Source: UBA4416 sp044353195
Lineage (GTDB): Bacteria > Bacteroidota > Bacteroidia > B-17B0 > Aurantibacillaceae
Direction of reading: 5' to 3'
Length of the DNA: 49,221 nt
NCBI GenBank assembly: GCA_044353195.1
Contig: JBILCJ010000003.1
Location: forward strand, 1 to 49,221
Shown: in pieces, positions 16,092-24,446 of the stretch
How the letters are laid out: every line of letters begins with the position of its first letter
How positions within the stretch are numbered: position 1 is the first letter of the stretch
The notes under the pieces: model-generated
The model's input: only the letters and a program-made list of their open reading frames with translations
Told to the model about the DNA's origin: nothing
Databases searched by the model: none
Program-made: the position numbers and the translations under genes

Positions 16092-17321
16092 TTACTTTCC
16101 TAATTTTGCTTTTAAATTTTGATCTATCGCATCTAAAAATTCTTCTGTATATAAATAATGCTCACCATGATTTACTTTATTACCATGTGTACATACAGCT
16201 AAATCTTTAGTCATTTTACCACTTTCAACCGTTTCAACACAAACTTGTTCTAACGTCTGGCAAAAATGAATAAGCTCTTGGTTATTATCTAACTTTCCGC
16301 GAAATTCTAATCCACGTGTCCAAGCAAAAATACTTGCAATTGGATTTGTTGAAGTTGGCTTACCGTTTTGGTGATCTCTGAAGTGACGTGTAACTGTACC
16401 ATGAGCTGCTTCCGCTTCCATAATAGTTCCATCGGGAGTAATTAAAACCGAAGTCATTAAGCCTAAAGAACCAAAGCCTTGTGCTACTGAATCAGATTGT
16501 ACATCTCCATCATAGTTCTTACAAGCCCAAACAAAATTTCCATTCCATTTAAGAGCTGAAGCAACCATATCATCAATTAAACGATGTTCGTATACGATAC
16601 CAGCTGCTTCATATTTTGCTTTATAATCCGAAACATAAATTTCTTCGAAAATATCTTTAAAGAATCCATCGTATTTTTTAAGAATAGTGTTTTTGGTCGA
16701 TAAATACAAAGGCCATTTTTTATTTAAAGCGACATTAAAACATGAATGAGCAAATCCACGGATAGATGCTTCTACATTATACATGCCCATTGCTACACCA
16801 GGCCCGTTAAATTTATAAATTTCATGTTCAATTACCTTTCCATCTTCTCCTTCAAATTTCATTGTTAATTTTCCTTTACCAGGAACTACAAAATCAGTTG
16901 CTTTGTATTGATCGCCGAAAGCATGACGTCCAACAATGATTGGAGCTGTCCAATTACTAACTAAACGAGGTACATTCTTACAAACGATTGGCTCACGAAA
17001 TACAGTCCCATCTAAAATATTACGAATAGTCCCGTTTGGAGATTTCCACATTTGTTTTAATCCAAACTCTTTAACACGGGCTTCATCAGGTGTAATAGTT
17101 GCGCATTTAATTCCTACGCCATATTTTTTTATCGCTTCAGCCGAATCAATAGTAACTTGATCATTAGTAGCGTCACGATGTTCCATGCCTAAATCATAAT
17201 ATTTAATATCTAAATCTAAATAAGGAACGATTAATTTGTCTTTAATAAATTTCCAAATGATGCGAGTCATTTCATCGCCATCTAATTCTACTACGGGGTT
17301 TGCAACTTTAATTTTTGTCAT
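16092..17321 (-). CDS. icd: NADP-dependent isocitrate dehydrogenase, eukaryote-like type
   Basis: Oxidative decarboxylation of isocitrate to 2-oxoglutarate with NADP in the TCA cycle. At 409 residues it matches the homodimeric type II (eukaryote-like) IDH, not the E. coli type. Motifs are VVELDGDEMTRIIWKFIK at the N-terminus, the substrate loop SPNGTIRNILDGTVFREPI, KYDGFFKDIFEE, LIDDMVA and the C-terminal HGTVTRHFRDHQNGKPTSTNPIASIFAW. Start ATG 17321. A perfect TTTG-N19-TAnnTTTG promoter lies 39 bases upstream. It supplies the substrate of the OdhAB complex encoded elsewhere in the window. Confidence 0.97.
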   Translation of the reverse strand: MTKIKVANPVVELDGDEMTRIIWKFIKDKLIVPYLDLDIKYYDLGMEHRDATNDQVTIDSAEAIKKYGVGIKCATITPDEARVKEFGLKQMWKSPNGTIRNILDGTVFREPIVCKNVPRLVSNWTAPIIVGRHAFGDQYKATDFVVPGKGKLTMKFEGEDGKVIEHEIYKFNGPGVAMGMYNVEASIRGFAHSCFNVALNKKWPLYLSTKNTILKKYDGFFKDIFEEIYVSDYKAKYEAAGIVYEHRLIDDMVASALKWNGNFVWACKNYDGDVQSDSVAQGFGSLGLMTSVLITPDGTIMEAEAAHGTVTRHFRDHQNGKPTSTNPIASIFAWTRGLEFRGKLDNNQELIHFCQTLEQVCVETVESGKMTKDLAVCTHGNKVNHGEHYLYTEEFLDAIDQNLKAKLGK

Positions 17322-17359
17322 GATAAATAAGGTGTTTGATACAGTTTTAAATAGTTAGC

Positions 17360-17390
17360 CAAATTTATAAATATTAAGTTGTAAGACAAA
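17360..17390 (-). promoter_or_regulatory. Bacteroidota-type promoter of icd
   Basis: On the minus strand TTTG (17390-17387), exactly 19 bases, then TAAATTTG (17367-17360), a full match to the TTTG-N19-TAnnTTTG consensus used by the primary sigma factor of Bacteroidota. Transcription would begin near 17354, leaving a leader of about 33 bases before the icd ATG. Confidence 0.8.
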
Positions 17391-17445
17391 TAATTGTTTT
17401 GAGTTTTTATGTATATATTTAAAGTAAATTTTTAATCTAAATAGT

Positions 17446-18366
17446 ATGAAAAACCTGTTCATAATACTCTTTTTATCCATGGTCTTCGTTAGTTATTCTC
17501 AAGATCAATTATTTAAAAAAGACAACTCGAAACTAAATGTAAAAATTTTAGAAATCAGCCCAACTGAAATCAAGTACAAACTCTTTAGCTACTTGGATGG
17601 ACCAACTATTTCATTATTAAAAAGTGAAGTGGCTTTAATTATTTATCAAAATGGGGTGCACGAGGTCATAACCACTGATTCGCCTCAAAATAACGTTAAT
17701 CTTAATCAAACTGCTTCAATTGTTACAACTCCCGAACAATATAAAGACTTAATTTCTACCAAACACTTAATCTCCATCAATATTATGGAGCCTTTAAATG
17801 GCATGTTAGGACTTAGTTATTTGCATGAATTTAAGGGTAATCACGCAAATATCATTATTCCAGTTTCATTTGGCATTACCGAACCATACATGAACCAATC
17901 AACGGCAGGAATGTTTTTTGACTACAATAGAATTAATGTTTCTGATTACCGATTAAAAAGAAAAATAGGAGAAATAGGTATTGGATTCAACTTTCAAACT
18001 GAAATTGGTAAATCTTCCACCTATTTTTTAGGACCTTACATTGGTATTGCTCAGTATACAGGATCATTTAACGAAATCACTAATTATACACCTATTTATT
18101 CAAGCGTATATGTTCCCCCAATTAAAGAAGAACATAATTTCACACTTAATAGAAGTTATTTTATGTTTAACAACGGTATTTTATACCGTTTCACTAAAAA
18201 TTTCAATATCATTCTAAATGCAGCTTTAGGCATTAGACAAGAAACTTTTTTGAGTAATAACCCGCAAACTTTTTATAAAAAAGCAAATACAACAACTTCA
18301 TATTATAATAACTCATTTCCTATCAACGCATTCAAAATAGGATTAAGTTTCGGATACAGATTTTAA
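17446..18366 (+). CDS. Secreted/outer-membrane β-barrel-like protein of unknown function
   Basis: 306 residues with a signal peptide (MKNLFIILFLSMVFVSYSQ). Residues about 20-75 follow a pattern widespread in Bacteroidota secreted proteins: DQLFKKDNSKLNVKILEIS, IKYKLFSYLDGP, then a KSEV-ALIIYQNG strand. The rest alternates polar and hydrophobic strands with many aromatic and Gly residues and ends in IGLSFGYRF. A terminal aromatic residue is usual in outer-membrane barrels. The function is unknown. The next gene starts 1 base after this stop, so the two are almost certainly cotranscribed and may act together. Confidence 0.72.
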   Translation: MKNLFIILFLSMVFVSYSQDQLFKKDNSKLNVKILEISPTEIKYKLFSYLDGPTISLLKSEVALIIYQNGVHEVITTDSPQNNVNLNQTASIVTTPEQYKDLISTKHLISINIMEPLNGMLGLSYLHEFKGNHANIIIPVSFGITEPYMNQSTAGMFFDYNRINVSDYRLKRKIGEIGIGFNFQTEIGKSSTYFLGPYIGIAQYTGSFNEITNYTPIYSSVYVPPIKEEHNFTLNRSYFMFNNGILYRFTKNFNIILNAALGIRQETFLSNNPQTFYKKANTTTSYYNNSFPINAFKIGLSFGYRF

Positions 18367-18367
18367 A

Positions 18368-20185
18368 ATGATGCATACATCCTACTTTAACAATCAAGTA
18401 AAAAAATTTAATACATTTATTTTCTATTGTTTATTATTTATCTCCGTTGACGCAATCGCAAGAGCTGGAGGTGGCGGTGGAAATGGCGGCAGCGGAGGTC
18501 ATGGTGGGCATGGCGGTGGTGATGGAATAAGCACACTCATTTACTTTATTATTTTTTCATTACCATTTCCATTAAACATCATTGTTATAATTGGAATTAT
18601 TGTGTTAATCTATTTTTTTAGTAAAAATCAAAAGCAATGTTCTGTATATAATAATCTGGTAAGCATAGATAAGAAATATAATACAGAAGAAGCCATTGAT
18701 CAATTAGTTTCAGAAATACCAAATTTTAGTCAAACCGAATTTTACCAAAAAGCAACCACAGCCTTTTTTAAAATCCAAGATGCTTGGCAAAAACAAAATT
18801 TAAGTGCCGTTCGCCAATTCATTTCTGATGGTATTTACCAGCGTTTTGAAGCACAGTTTATTATGATGCGAGCACTTGAACAGTCAAATGCTGTGGGTGA
18901 TATCGATGTTGAAGATTTAAGAATTGTAGCCGTTGAAAACGACTCTCATTTTCACATCATACATTTAAGCATTACGGCAAGCATGACTGATGATTTTGTT
19001 TCAAAAAAATACAGCGAACTAAACAGTGGCGGTTATGAAACCTTTACAGAATATTGGACATTTGTAAAAAAAATAAATACAACTAAAAACACTAATTTAA
19101 TTGATGCAACCAATTGCCCTAATTGTGGGGATTCAATTGAAAATAAATTGGGCGAAATTAGTAAATGTCCTAGCTGTGGTACTCAAATAAATAATGGGGA
19201 ATACGATTGGATACTCTCTGAGATTACTCAAGCTGAAGAGTTTGCTTCTAATTTCAATCAACTCAAAAACAGAGCATTATTTTACAAACGCTTAACCGAA
19301 AAAGGTTTTTCAAATTCAGAGTTTTCGCCACAATACATGGAAGATAAAGCGTCAAACGCCTATCTGCAATTAAAAGTTGCCACTGCCTTGGGCGACCAAA
19401 AAAGAATTGCAAGATTTTGTTCAAACACCTACACTGAAAAAACAAAAAATCTATTCAATGATAGATTCCTTTACAATCGACTGTTTATTAAAGATGCTTC
19501 ACTTGTTAATGTTTACGAAACGGATACTTCCATACTAGCGGCACTTTCAATAACAGCTGTGACACAAAAAGTAAGTATCAGTGCGAACAAGTTAAAATTA
19601 ATTAATGCAAGCGCAATCACCACAACAGACTATTTAATTTTAAGCCGATCAAAAAAAATGAGCGCGAATAAATTTAGTGCTATGGCTCATAATTGTTCTA
19701 ATTGCGGTGCTCCTGTTGAAGATTCGTTACAATTAACTTGTAAGTATTGTGACGCAGCATTAAACGATAATAGGAAGGATTGGATTGTAGAAAATTTATT
19801 TTCGCAAAATGAATACCTCGATTTTAAAGCGCAATTTGATGAGGCTATTAATTCAACCAAACAAGAAGATAAATTAGAAAACACAGGTTTAGATCCTAGA
19901 GATTATGCACTCAATAATATGATGGTAGTAGCGTGTGCTGATGGTATTATTCAAAGTAAGGAAAAACTATTCTTGATTAATACAGCCGAAGAAATGGGCT
20001 ATAACGCATCAAAAATTAAAGAATTGTTTGAACAAGTAAAAAGTAGTGGCTTGGCTTTAAAAATGCCGAAAAGCGAAAAAGAAAGAGCAAAAATTTTAAA
20101 ACTCATGCACAAAATTGCGAACATTGATGGCGACTTTAATGACAAAGAAAAGGAAGTTTTAGTAGAGGCTGAAGCCATGAAATAA
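18368..20185 (+). CDS. Membrane protein with duplicated Tim44-like + zinc-ribbon modules and TerB-like C-terminus
   Basis: 605 residues. An N-terminal hydrophobic segment ending DAIARA is followed by a Gly/His-rich stretch (GGHGGHGGGDG), then a strongly hydrophobic region (about 58-85), then a soluble part. The soluble part has two similar units. Unit 1 is a Tim44-like α/β region (about 105-245) with a zinc ribbon (C250, C253, C267, C270). Unit 2 is a second Tim44-like region (about 300-435) with a ribbon (C443, C446, C458, C461). A helical C-terminus (about 505-605) has NMMVVACADGIIQSKEKLFL and MHKIANIDGDFNDKEKEVLV, the acidic-helix pattern of TerB/DjlA-like domains. Bacterial Tim44-like proteins are poorly understood. 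ATG 18368 is followed by a second ATG. Coupled to the upstream gene. Confidence 0.75.
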   Translation: MMHTSYFNNQVKKFNTFIFYCLLFISVDAIARAGGGGGNGGSGGHGGHGGGDGISTLIYFIIFSLPFPLNIIVIIGIIVLIYFFSKNQKQCSVYNNLVSIDKKYNTEEAIDQLVSEIPNFSQTEFYQKATTAFFKIQDAWQKQNLSAVRQFISDGIYQRFEAQFIMMRALEQSNAVGDIDVEDLRIVAVENDSHFHIIHLSITASMTDDFVSKKYSELNSGGYETFTEYWTFVKKINTTKNTNLIDATNCPNCGDSIENKLGEISKCPSCGTQINNGEYDWILSEITQAEEFASNFNQLKNRALFYKRLTEKGFSNSEFSPQYMEDKASNAYLQLKVATALGDQKRIARFCSNTYTEKTKNLFNDRFLYNRLFIKDASLVNVYETDTSILAALSITAVTQKVSISANKLKLINASAITTTDYLILSRSKKMSANKFSAMAHNCSNCGAPVEDSLQLTCKYCDAALNDNRKDWIVENLFSQNEYLDFKAQFDEAINSTKQEDKLENTGLDPRDYALNNMMVVACADGIIQSKEKLFLINTAEEMGYNASKIKELFEQVKSSGLALKMPKSEKERAKILKLMHKIANIDGDFNDKEKEVLVEAEAMK

Positions 20186-20217
20186 TTCGAGTTAAAAAAT
20201 AGCATTCATTTTAAATT

Positions 20218-20233
20218 AATTACATTTGTAATT
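20218..20233 (+). promoter_or_regulatory. Candidate metF promoter -7 box within a dyad
   Basis: TACATTTG (20221-20228) is an exact TAnnTTTG box, 23 bases before the metF ATG. It is embedded in the inverted repeat AATTAC-ATTT-GTAATT (20218-20233). No good TTTG is found 19 bases upstream. The dyad may be a regulator site or a chance AT-rich repeat. Confidence 0.4.
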
Positions 20234-20251
20234 TACTATTACACTACGTTT

Positions 20252-21205
20252 ATGAAAATTACCGAACATCTTAAATCTTCAAAAGACACTTTATTTTCAA
20301 TTGAAATTCTTCCTCCATTAAAAGGGAAAAGTATTCAATCTATTTTTGATGGTATCGATCCGTTAATGGAATTTAAACCCGCTTTTGTTGATGTCACATA
20401 TCATCGCGAAGAATACATTTATAAAAAACGAGATGGTGGTTATTTAGAAAAAGTAAGCATTCGAAAGCGCCCTGGAACTGTTGGAATTTGCGCAGCTATT
20501 ATGAATCGTTATGATGTAGAAGCAGTTCCTCACATTATATGTGGTGGTTTTACGCGCGAAGAAACTGAAAATGCATTAATCGATCTGCAATTCTTAGGTA
20601 TTGACAATGTGCTTGTATTGCGTGGAGATAGTATTAAAACAGAATCACAATTTATTCCTGAACCAGGCGGACATAATTATGCCATTGATTTAGTAAAACA
20701 GATCAAAGATATGAATTCGGGATTTTATTTAGATGAAGAAATGAAGGATGCCTCTCCAACTAATTTTTGTATGGGCATTGCTGGATATCCCGAAAAACAT
20801 TTTGAAGCTCCAAATTTATACAGTGACATGAAATGGCTGAAAGCCAAAGTTGACGCAGGCGCAGATTATATTGTAACACAAATGTTTTTTGATAATAAAA
20901 AATATTTTGAGTTTGTAGATTTGTGTCGCAAAAACGACATTCATGTACCAATTATTCCTGGTTTAAAAATATTAAGCTCTCGCTCGCAACTGATTGCCTT
21001 ACCTAAAATATTTCACATTGATTTACCACAAGAGTTATTTGTAGAATTAGAAAAATGCAAAGACGATAAAGCAGTAAAAGAAGTTGGCATTAAATGGTGC
21101 ATCGAACAATCTAAAGAATTAAAAAAAGCAAACGTACCTTGTTTACACTACTACACCATGGGAACATCCGATAGCACAAAACGTGTTGCTAAAGAAGTTT
21201 TTTAA
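20252..21205 (+). CDS. metF: Methylenetetrahydrofolate reductase
   Basis: Reduces 5,10-methylene-THF to 5-methyl-THF, the methyl donor for methionine synthase, in the cytoplasm with FAD. 317 residues, the usual length of the bacterial TIM-barrel enzyme. Motifs: FSIEILPPLKGKS (E of the catalytic strand), PAFVDVTYHRE, PHIICGGFTREETENAL, NVLVLRGDS, and DYIVTQMFFDNKKYFEFV. The C-terminal VPCLHYYTMG is typical. ATG 20252 fits. It stands alone and converges with the subtilase gene, the stops being only a few bases apart. No metH or SAM riboswitch-like leader is visible; the leader is short. Confidence 0.96.
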   Translation: MKITEHLKSSKDTLFSIEILPPLKGKSIQSIFDGIDPLMEFKPAFVDVTYHREEYIYKKRDGGYLEKVSIRKRPGTVGICAAIMNRYDVEAVPHIICGGFTREETENALIDLQFLGIDNVLVLRGDSIKTESQFIPEPGGHNYAIDLVKQIKDMNSGFYLDEEMKDASPTNFCMGIAGYPEKHFEAPNLYSDMKWLKAKVDAGADYIVTQMFFDNKKYFEFVDLCRKNDIHVPIIPGLKILSSRSQLIALPKIFHIDLPQELFVELEKCKDDKAVKEVGIKWCIEQSKELKKANVPCLHYYTMGTSDSTKRVAKEVF

Positions 21206-21208
21206 AGA

Positions 21209-23461
21209 TTACTGTTGAATAACTGTTTTTAGTGTGGAGCTCCCTTCTGATGTTACAATGGTTGTGAGATAAAGTCCATCTGACAAAGCAGGAAGATTTA
21301 TTTCTAATTCATCTTGTTTATTCATTATCATAGTGCTATTTGAATAAACAAGTATTCCTGAAACAGTATAAACATGTATTGTTAGTGGTCCCAAAAAATT
21401 CTTCGTTGTTTTTAACAAGAAATGGCCATTACTTGGATTTGGATACATGACAAAATCTGAAAAATATGTTTTATTAATCGTTGAAACTCCCGTTTGGTAG
21501 AGTGTTTGGCGAAGTGCTTGATAAGCATTTATTTTTCCTGCTCCCCATAACACTGGATTTGGTGTAGCCGTTGTAAAGGCATCTTTAATAGCTGTTTGCG
21601 TGATGATATTACGAACTTGAGTTGGCGTTAACAATGGATTAACTTGTAACATCAAAGCTACAATACCGGCAGCCATTGGCGATGACATTGATGTGCCACT
21701 CATCTCACCATAATAATATGTTTTACCATTTAACGGATTAATAAATGATCTTACCACGTTTGATTTTGACGAACCTGTTGCACTATACGCTGTATCGTAA
21801 GAACTCACAGCAGATGCAATGGTTAAGCCCGGTGCCGTAATATCTGGCTTCATACGATTATCGATGGTTGGTCCATGGCTAGAAAACGGAACTATTTTAT
21901 TGGCATTAACATAACTGTTATAACTCCAAGAACTTCCTGCTACATCAACATAACTGACTTTGGAAGCATACGCTCCAACTGTAATGGCAGATTTTGTACA
22001 AGCCATTTCGCCAATGGTATAATCTAAGTTGCCAGCGGTTGCACCAGTAATACCAGCTGTTGAAAAGGATCCATAATACCCAGTAGATGCTTTAACATAG
22101 CCTGTCCAAGCGTGAACCGTTCCTGAATTTGATTTAATAGTTAAACATAAATTATTCGCCGACTTTTTATAAACATCAATTAAAGCATGCGGTTTTGAAT
22201 TATAATCAGAAGGAATTAACGTAATTTTAAAATAACACGTATCACTCAATGCGCCAACAATAAAAGTATCGAGTGTTGTATTGTTTAATGTAAAAAATCG
22301 AGTTTGACTCACTAAAGCAGCTCCATTATGTAATGATAATTTTACTTGAAATAATTTTGAAACATCGCCCCAAATATCTAACCATGTTTTTTTCTCAGGT
22401 AATGACGTATTAAAATTGACAACTGATTTGAGTAATGTGTCGGTCATTGTAAAACTTTTTTTAACATGAATAGCATTGGTGCCATTGTTTCCTGCCGACA
22501 CAACAAATAACTTTCCTGTTCCCGTTAAAAAATCACAGGCCTGACTAAATAATGATGAACCATCATGTGGACCAACTGTGCAGCCCCAACTTAAATTAAC
22601 GACAGCTGGTTTGCCAACAGAAGCTGCATAAGTATAAACATAATTCATCCCATCAATAATATCCGACATGCCTGCACTTGTCCATTGGGTATCAACAGGA
22701 GTGATTCCTACCATCACTAAATCAGATTCGTAAGCTACTCCGCGATACTTTGAAGAAGTTGGGCCACCTAAACCAGAACCTGAAGAAATTCCTGCCACGT
22801 GTGTACCATGAGTTTGAAAAGCATTATCTGTTCCTGCTGAAATCATACTTAATGAATCAAGTAATTCATGACCATAATAATAACCTACAGGCGGTGTGCC
22901 GCTACTCTTTTGTTCCCACACTTTTTTAATGCGGTATTTATTTCCTAGTGTATCATAAAATGCAGGATGAGAATAATCCATGCCAACGTCTAAAATACCA
23001 ACTACTACATTCTTGCCCGTATAAGCCATTGGCAAAGCAATTCCCCGATGCACAGAATCTACACGTGTTGTTATTCTTGCAATATCTAAATTAGAATAAA
23101 TAGGTTCGTCTAACTGAATGTATTCGATTCCATTCATTAATACGAAATCATTGAATTTGTTTTCAGGAATTTGAACTGTCCAAACAAGACCAGCTTTTGT
23201 TCCAACTTTCACATCAAGATTTTTGAACTTCACTTCATCAACGGCAGGAGATACCTTAATTAGGGCGCTTAAAAAATAAGCGTTATTTATTTTTTTATAA
23301 ATAACCTGTGGCAATTTAGTTTTTGTATTGCCATTCAATAATTGATGTTGAATATATTGCTGAGTGAATGCAGATAATTTAGTTTTATGTTGGGCAACAC
23401 TGAACGTTGCATAACAACTAAAAAAAACAATAAGATAAAAGGAAATAAATTTATTTTTCAT
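21209..23461 (-). CDS. Secreted subtilisin-family (S8) serine protease with T9SS type A sorting domain
   Basis: 750 residues. A signal peptide (MKNKFISFYLIVFFSCYATFSVAQ) and a propeptide-like region come first. The S8 catalytic domain has D158 in GILDVGMD, H218 in QTHGTHVAG and S591 in MSGTSMSSP; the oxyanion Asn is N325 in SAGNNG. A large insertion (about 340-480, β-rich) splits the domain between the Asn and Ser motifs. The C-terminus (about 667-750), starting DFVMYPNPSNGHF and ending in a β-sandwich, is a type A T9SS sorting domain. It directs export across the outer membrane and surface attachment or release. The protease is expected to be active. It follows ftsE on the same strand after 107 bases. 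Confidence 0.94.
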   Translation of the reverse strand: MKNKFISFYLIVFFSCYATFSVAQHKTKLSAFTQQYIQHQLLNGNTKTKLPQVIYKKINNAYFLSALIKVSPAVDEVKFKNLDVKVGTKAGLVWTVQIPENKFNDFVLMNGIEYIQLDEPIYSNLDIARITTRVDSVHRGIALPMAYTGKNVVVGILDVGMDYSHPAFYDTLGNKYRIKKVWEQKSSGTPPVGYYYGHELLDSLSMISAGTDNAFQTHGTHVAGISSGSGLGGPTSSKYRGVAYESDLVMVGITPVDTQWTSAGMSDIIDGMNYVYTYAASVGKPAVVNLSWGCTVGPHDGSSLFSQACDFLTGTGKLFVVSAGNNGTNAIHVKKSFTMTDTLLKSVVNFNTSLPEKKTWLDIWGDVSKLFQVKLSLHNGAALVSQTRFFTLNNTTLDTFIVGALSDTCYFKITLIPSDYNSKPHALIDVYKKSANNLCLTIKSNSGTVHAWTGYVKASTGYYGSFSTAGITGATAGNLDYTIGEMACTKSAITVGAYASKVSYVDVAGSSWSYNSYVNANKIVPFSSHGPTIDNRMKPDITAPGLTIASAVSSYDTAYSATGSSKSNVVRSFINPLNGKTYYYGEMSGTSMSSPMAAGIVALMLQVNPLLTPTQVRNIITQTAIKDAFTTATPNPVLWGAGKINAYQALRQTLYQTGVSTINKTYFSDFVMYPNPSNGHFLLKTTKNFLGPLTIHVYTVSGILVYSNSTMIMNKQDELEINLPALSDGLYLTTIVTSEGSSTLKTVIQQ

Positions 23462-23568
23462 TGATATGTATTTTAAAAATATATAGAATATTAAAAATAG
23501 TAAAAACTAATAGACATAACAAACGAAACACTACTGGGCTTCAAAAAATAAAACGCCAAGCAATTCAA

Positions 23569-24249
23569 TTACAATTTAGCGCTATCGGCAATGCGATTGT
23601 TTTCGCACATCAACGTGCGAGCTGGAAATTTGCTATAAAGTAACAAATCATGGGTTGCAAATAAGATACAACGACCTTGCTTACTAATATCTAAAAGTAA
23701 CTTCATAATTTCTTCAGAGGTTTCTGGGTCTAAATTTCCTGTTGGTTCATCAGCCAAAATGATTTCAGGATCATTAATCAAAGCACGTGCAATACTTATT
23801 CTCTGCTGTTCTCCACCAGATAATTGATAAGGCATCACCATTTCTTTATTCTCCAATCCTACTTTTTGTAAAACATCTTTGACACGTAATTTTATTTTCA
23901 CTTCATCTTTCCATCCAGTTGCAGTCATTACAAAACGTAAATTTTCAAAAACAGTTCGATCACTTAATAGTTGAAAATCTTGAAATACGATACCTAATTT
24001 TCTTCTTAAAAAAGGAATTTCTTTGCGTTTTAATTCAGTTAAGTTAAACCCTGCAACCGTTCCAGTTCCTTGCGTTAGAGATAAATCACCATAAATTGTT
24101 TTTAATAAACTACTTTTGCCACTTCCTGTTTTACCAAGCAAATAAACAAATTCACCTTTGTTCAAACATAAATTTAAATCAGAAATAACAGGAACACTTC
24201 CTTGGAAAATAGTTACATTATTAAACTCTATGACAGCCTCTTTATTCAT
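23569..24249 (-). CDS. ftsE: FtsE-like ABC transporter ATPase
   Basis: 226 residues with all ABC motifs: Walker A GKTGSGKS (39-46), Q-loop at VFQDFQ, signature LSGGEQQR (143-150), Walker B IILADEP (163-169) and H200. FQLLSDRTVFENL and ADEPTGNLDPETSEEIM are typical of FtsE and the related MacB/LolD group. FtsE with FtsX controls septal peptidoglycan hydrolases. No ftsX lies next to it in the window, so another permease partner is possible, but Bacteroidota often keep ftsE apart. Divergent from the TPR protein gene; a 16-bp palindrome lies between them. Confidence 0.85.
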   Translation of the reverse strand: MNKEAVIEFNNVTIFQGSVPVISDLNLCLNKGEFVYLLGKTGSGKSSLLKTIYGDLSLTQGTGTVAGFNLTELKRKEIPFLRRKLGIVFQDFQLLSDRTVFENLRFVMTATGWKDEVKIKLRVKDVLQKVGLENKEMVMPYQLSGGEQQRISIARALINDPEIILADEPTGNLDPETSEEIMKLLLDISKQGRCILFATHDLLLYSKFPARTLMCENNRIADSAKL

Positions 24250-24399
24250 ATAACTAAATTAAGGAGATAATAAAACGATAATAAAACATAACCCATCAAG
24301 TTTTAACATGCTAGCGTTAATAACTACAAAACCAATGCGTTAAGAACAATTACGATACGCTTAAATTTATTGCATCATTAAAACTGATATGAAATCGTC

Positions 24400-24415
24400 G
24401 TTTACAATTGTAAAC
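24400..24415. promoter_or_regulatory. 16-bp perfect palindrome upstream of the TPR gene
   Basis: GTTTACAATTGTAAAC is its own reverse complement. It can be lengthened by GTC/GAC arms with one bulged base (24397-24419). It sits 31 bases before the favoured TPR start (24447) and 150 bases from the divergent ftsE start. The form suits the operator of a dimeric regulator; no regulator gene is nearby. Confidence 0.45.
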
Positions 24416-24446
24416 CGACCAGCTAATTATATAAATGCATTGCAAC

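Noticed and set aside
23462..23568. Gap between ftsE and the subtilase gene as a site of a small gene
   Set aside because: No frame with coding character; the open frame on the plus strand is an overlap with ftsE antisense.
24435..24446. Upstream ATG giving MHCN before the TPR protein
   Set aside because: It adds four residues ahead of a complete signal peptide; ATG 24447 or 24450 gives the normal basic n-region.
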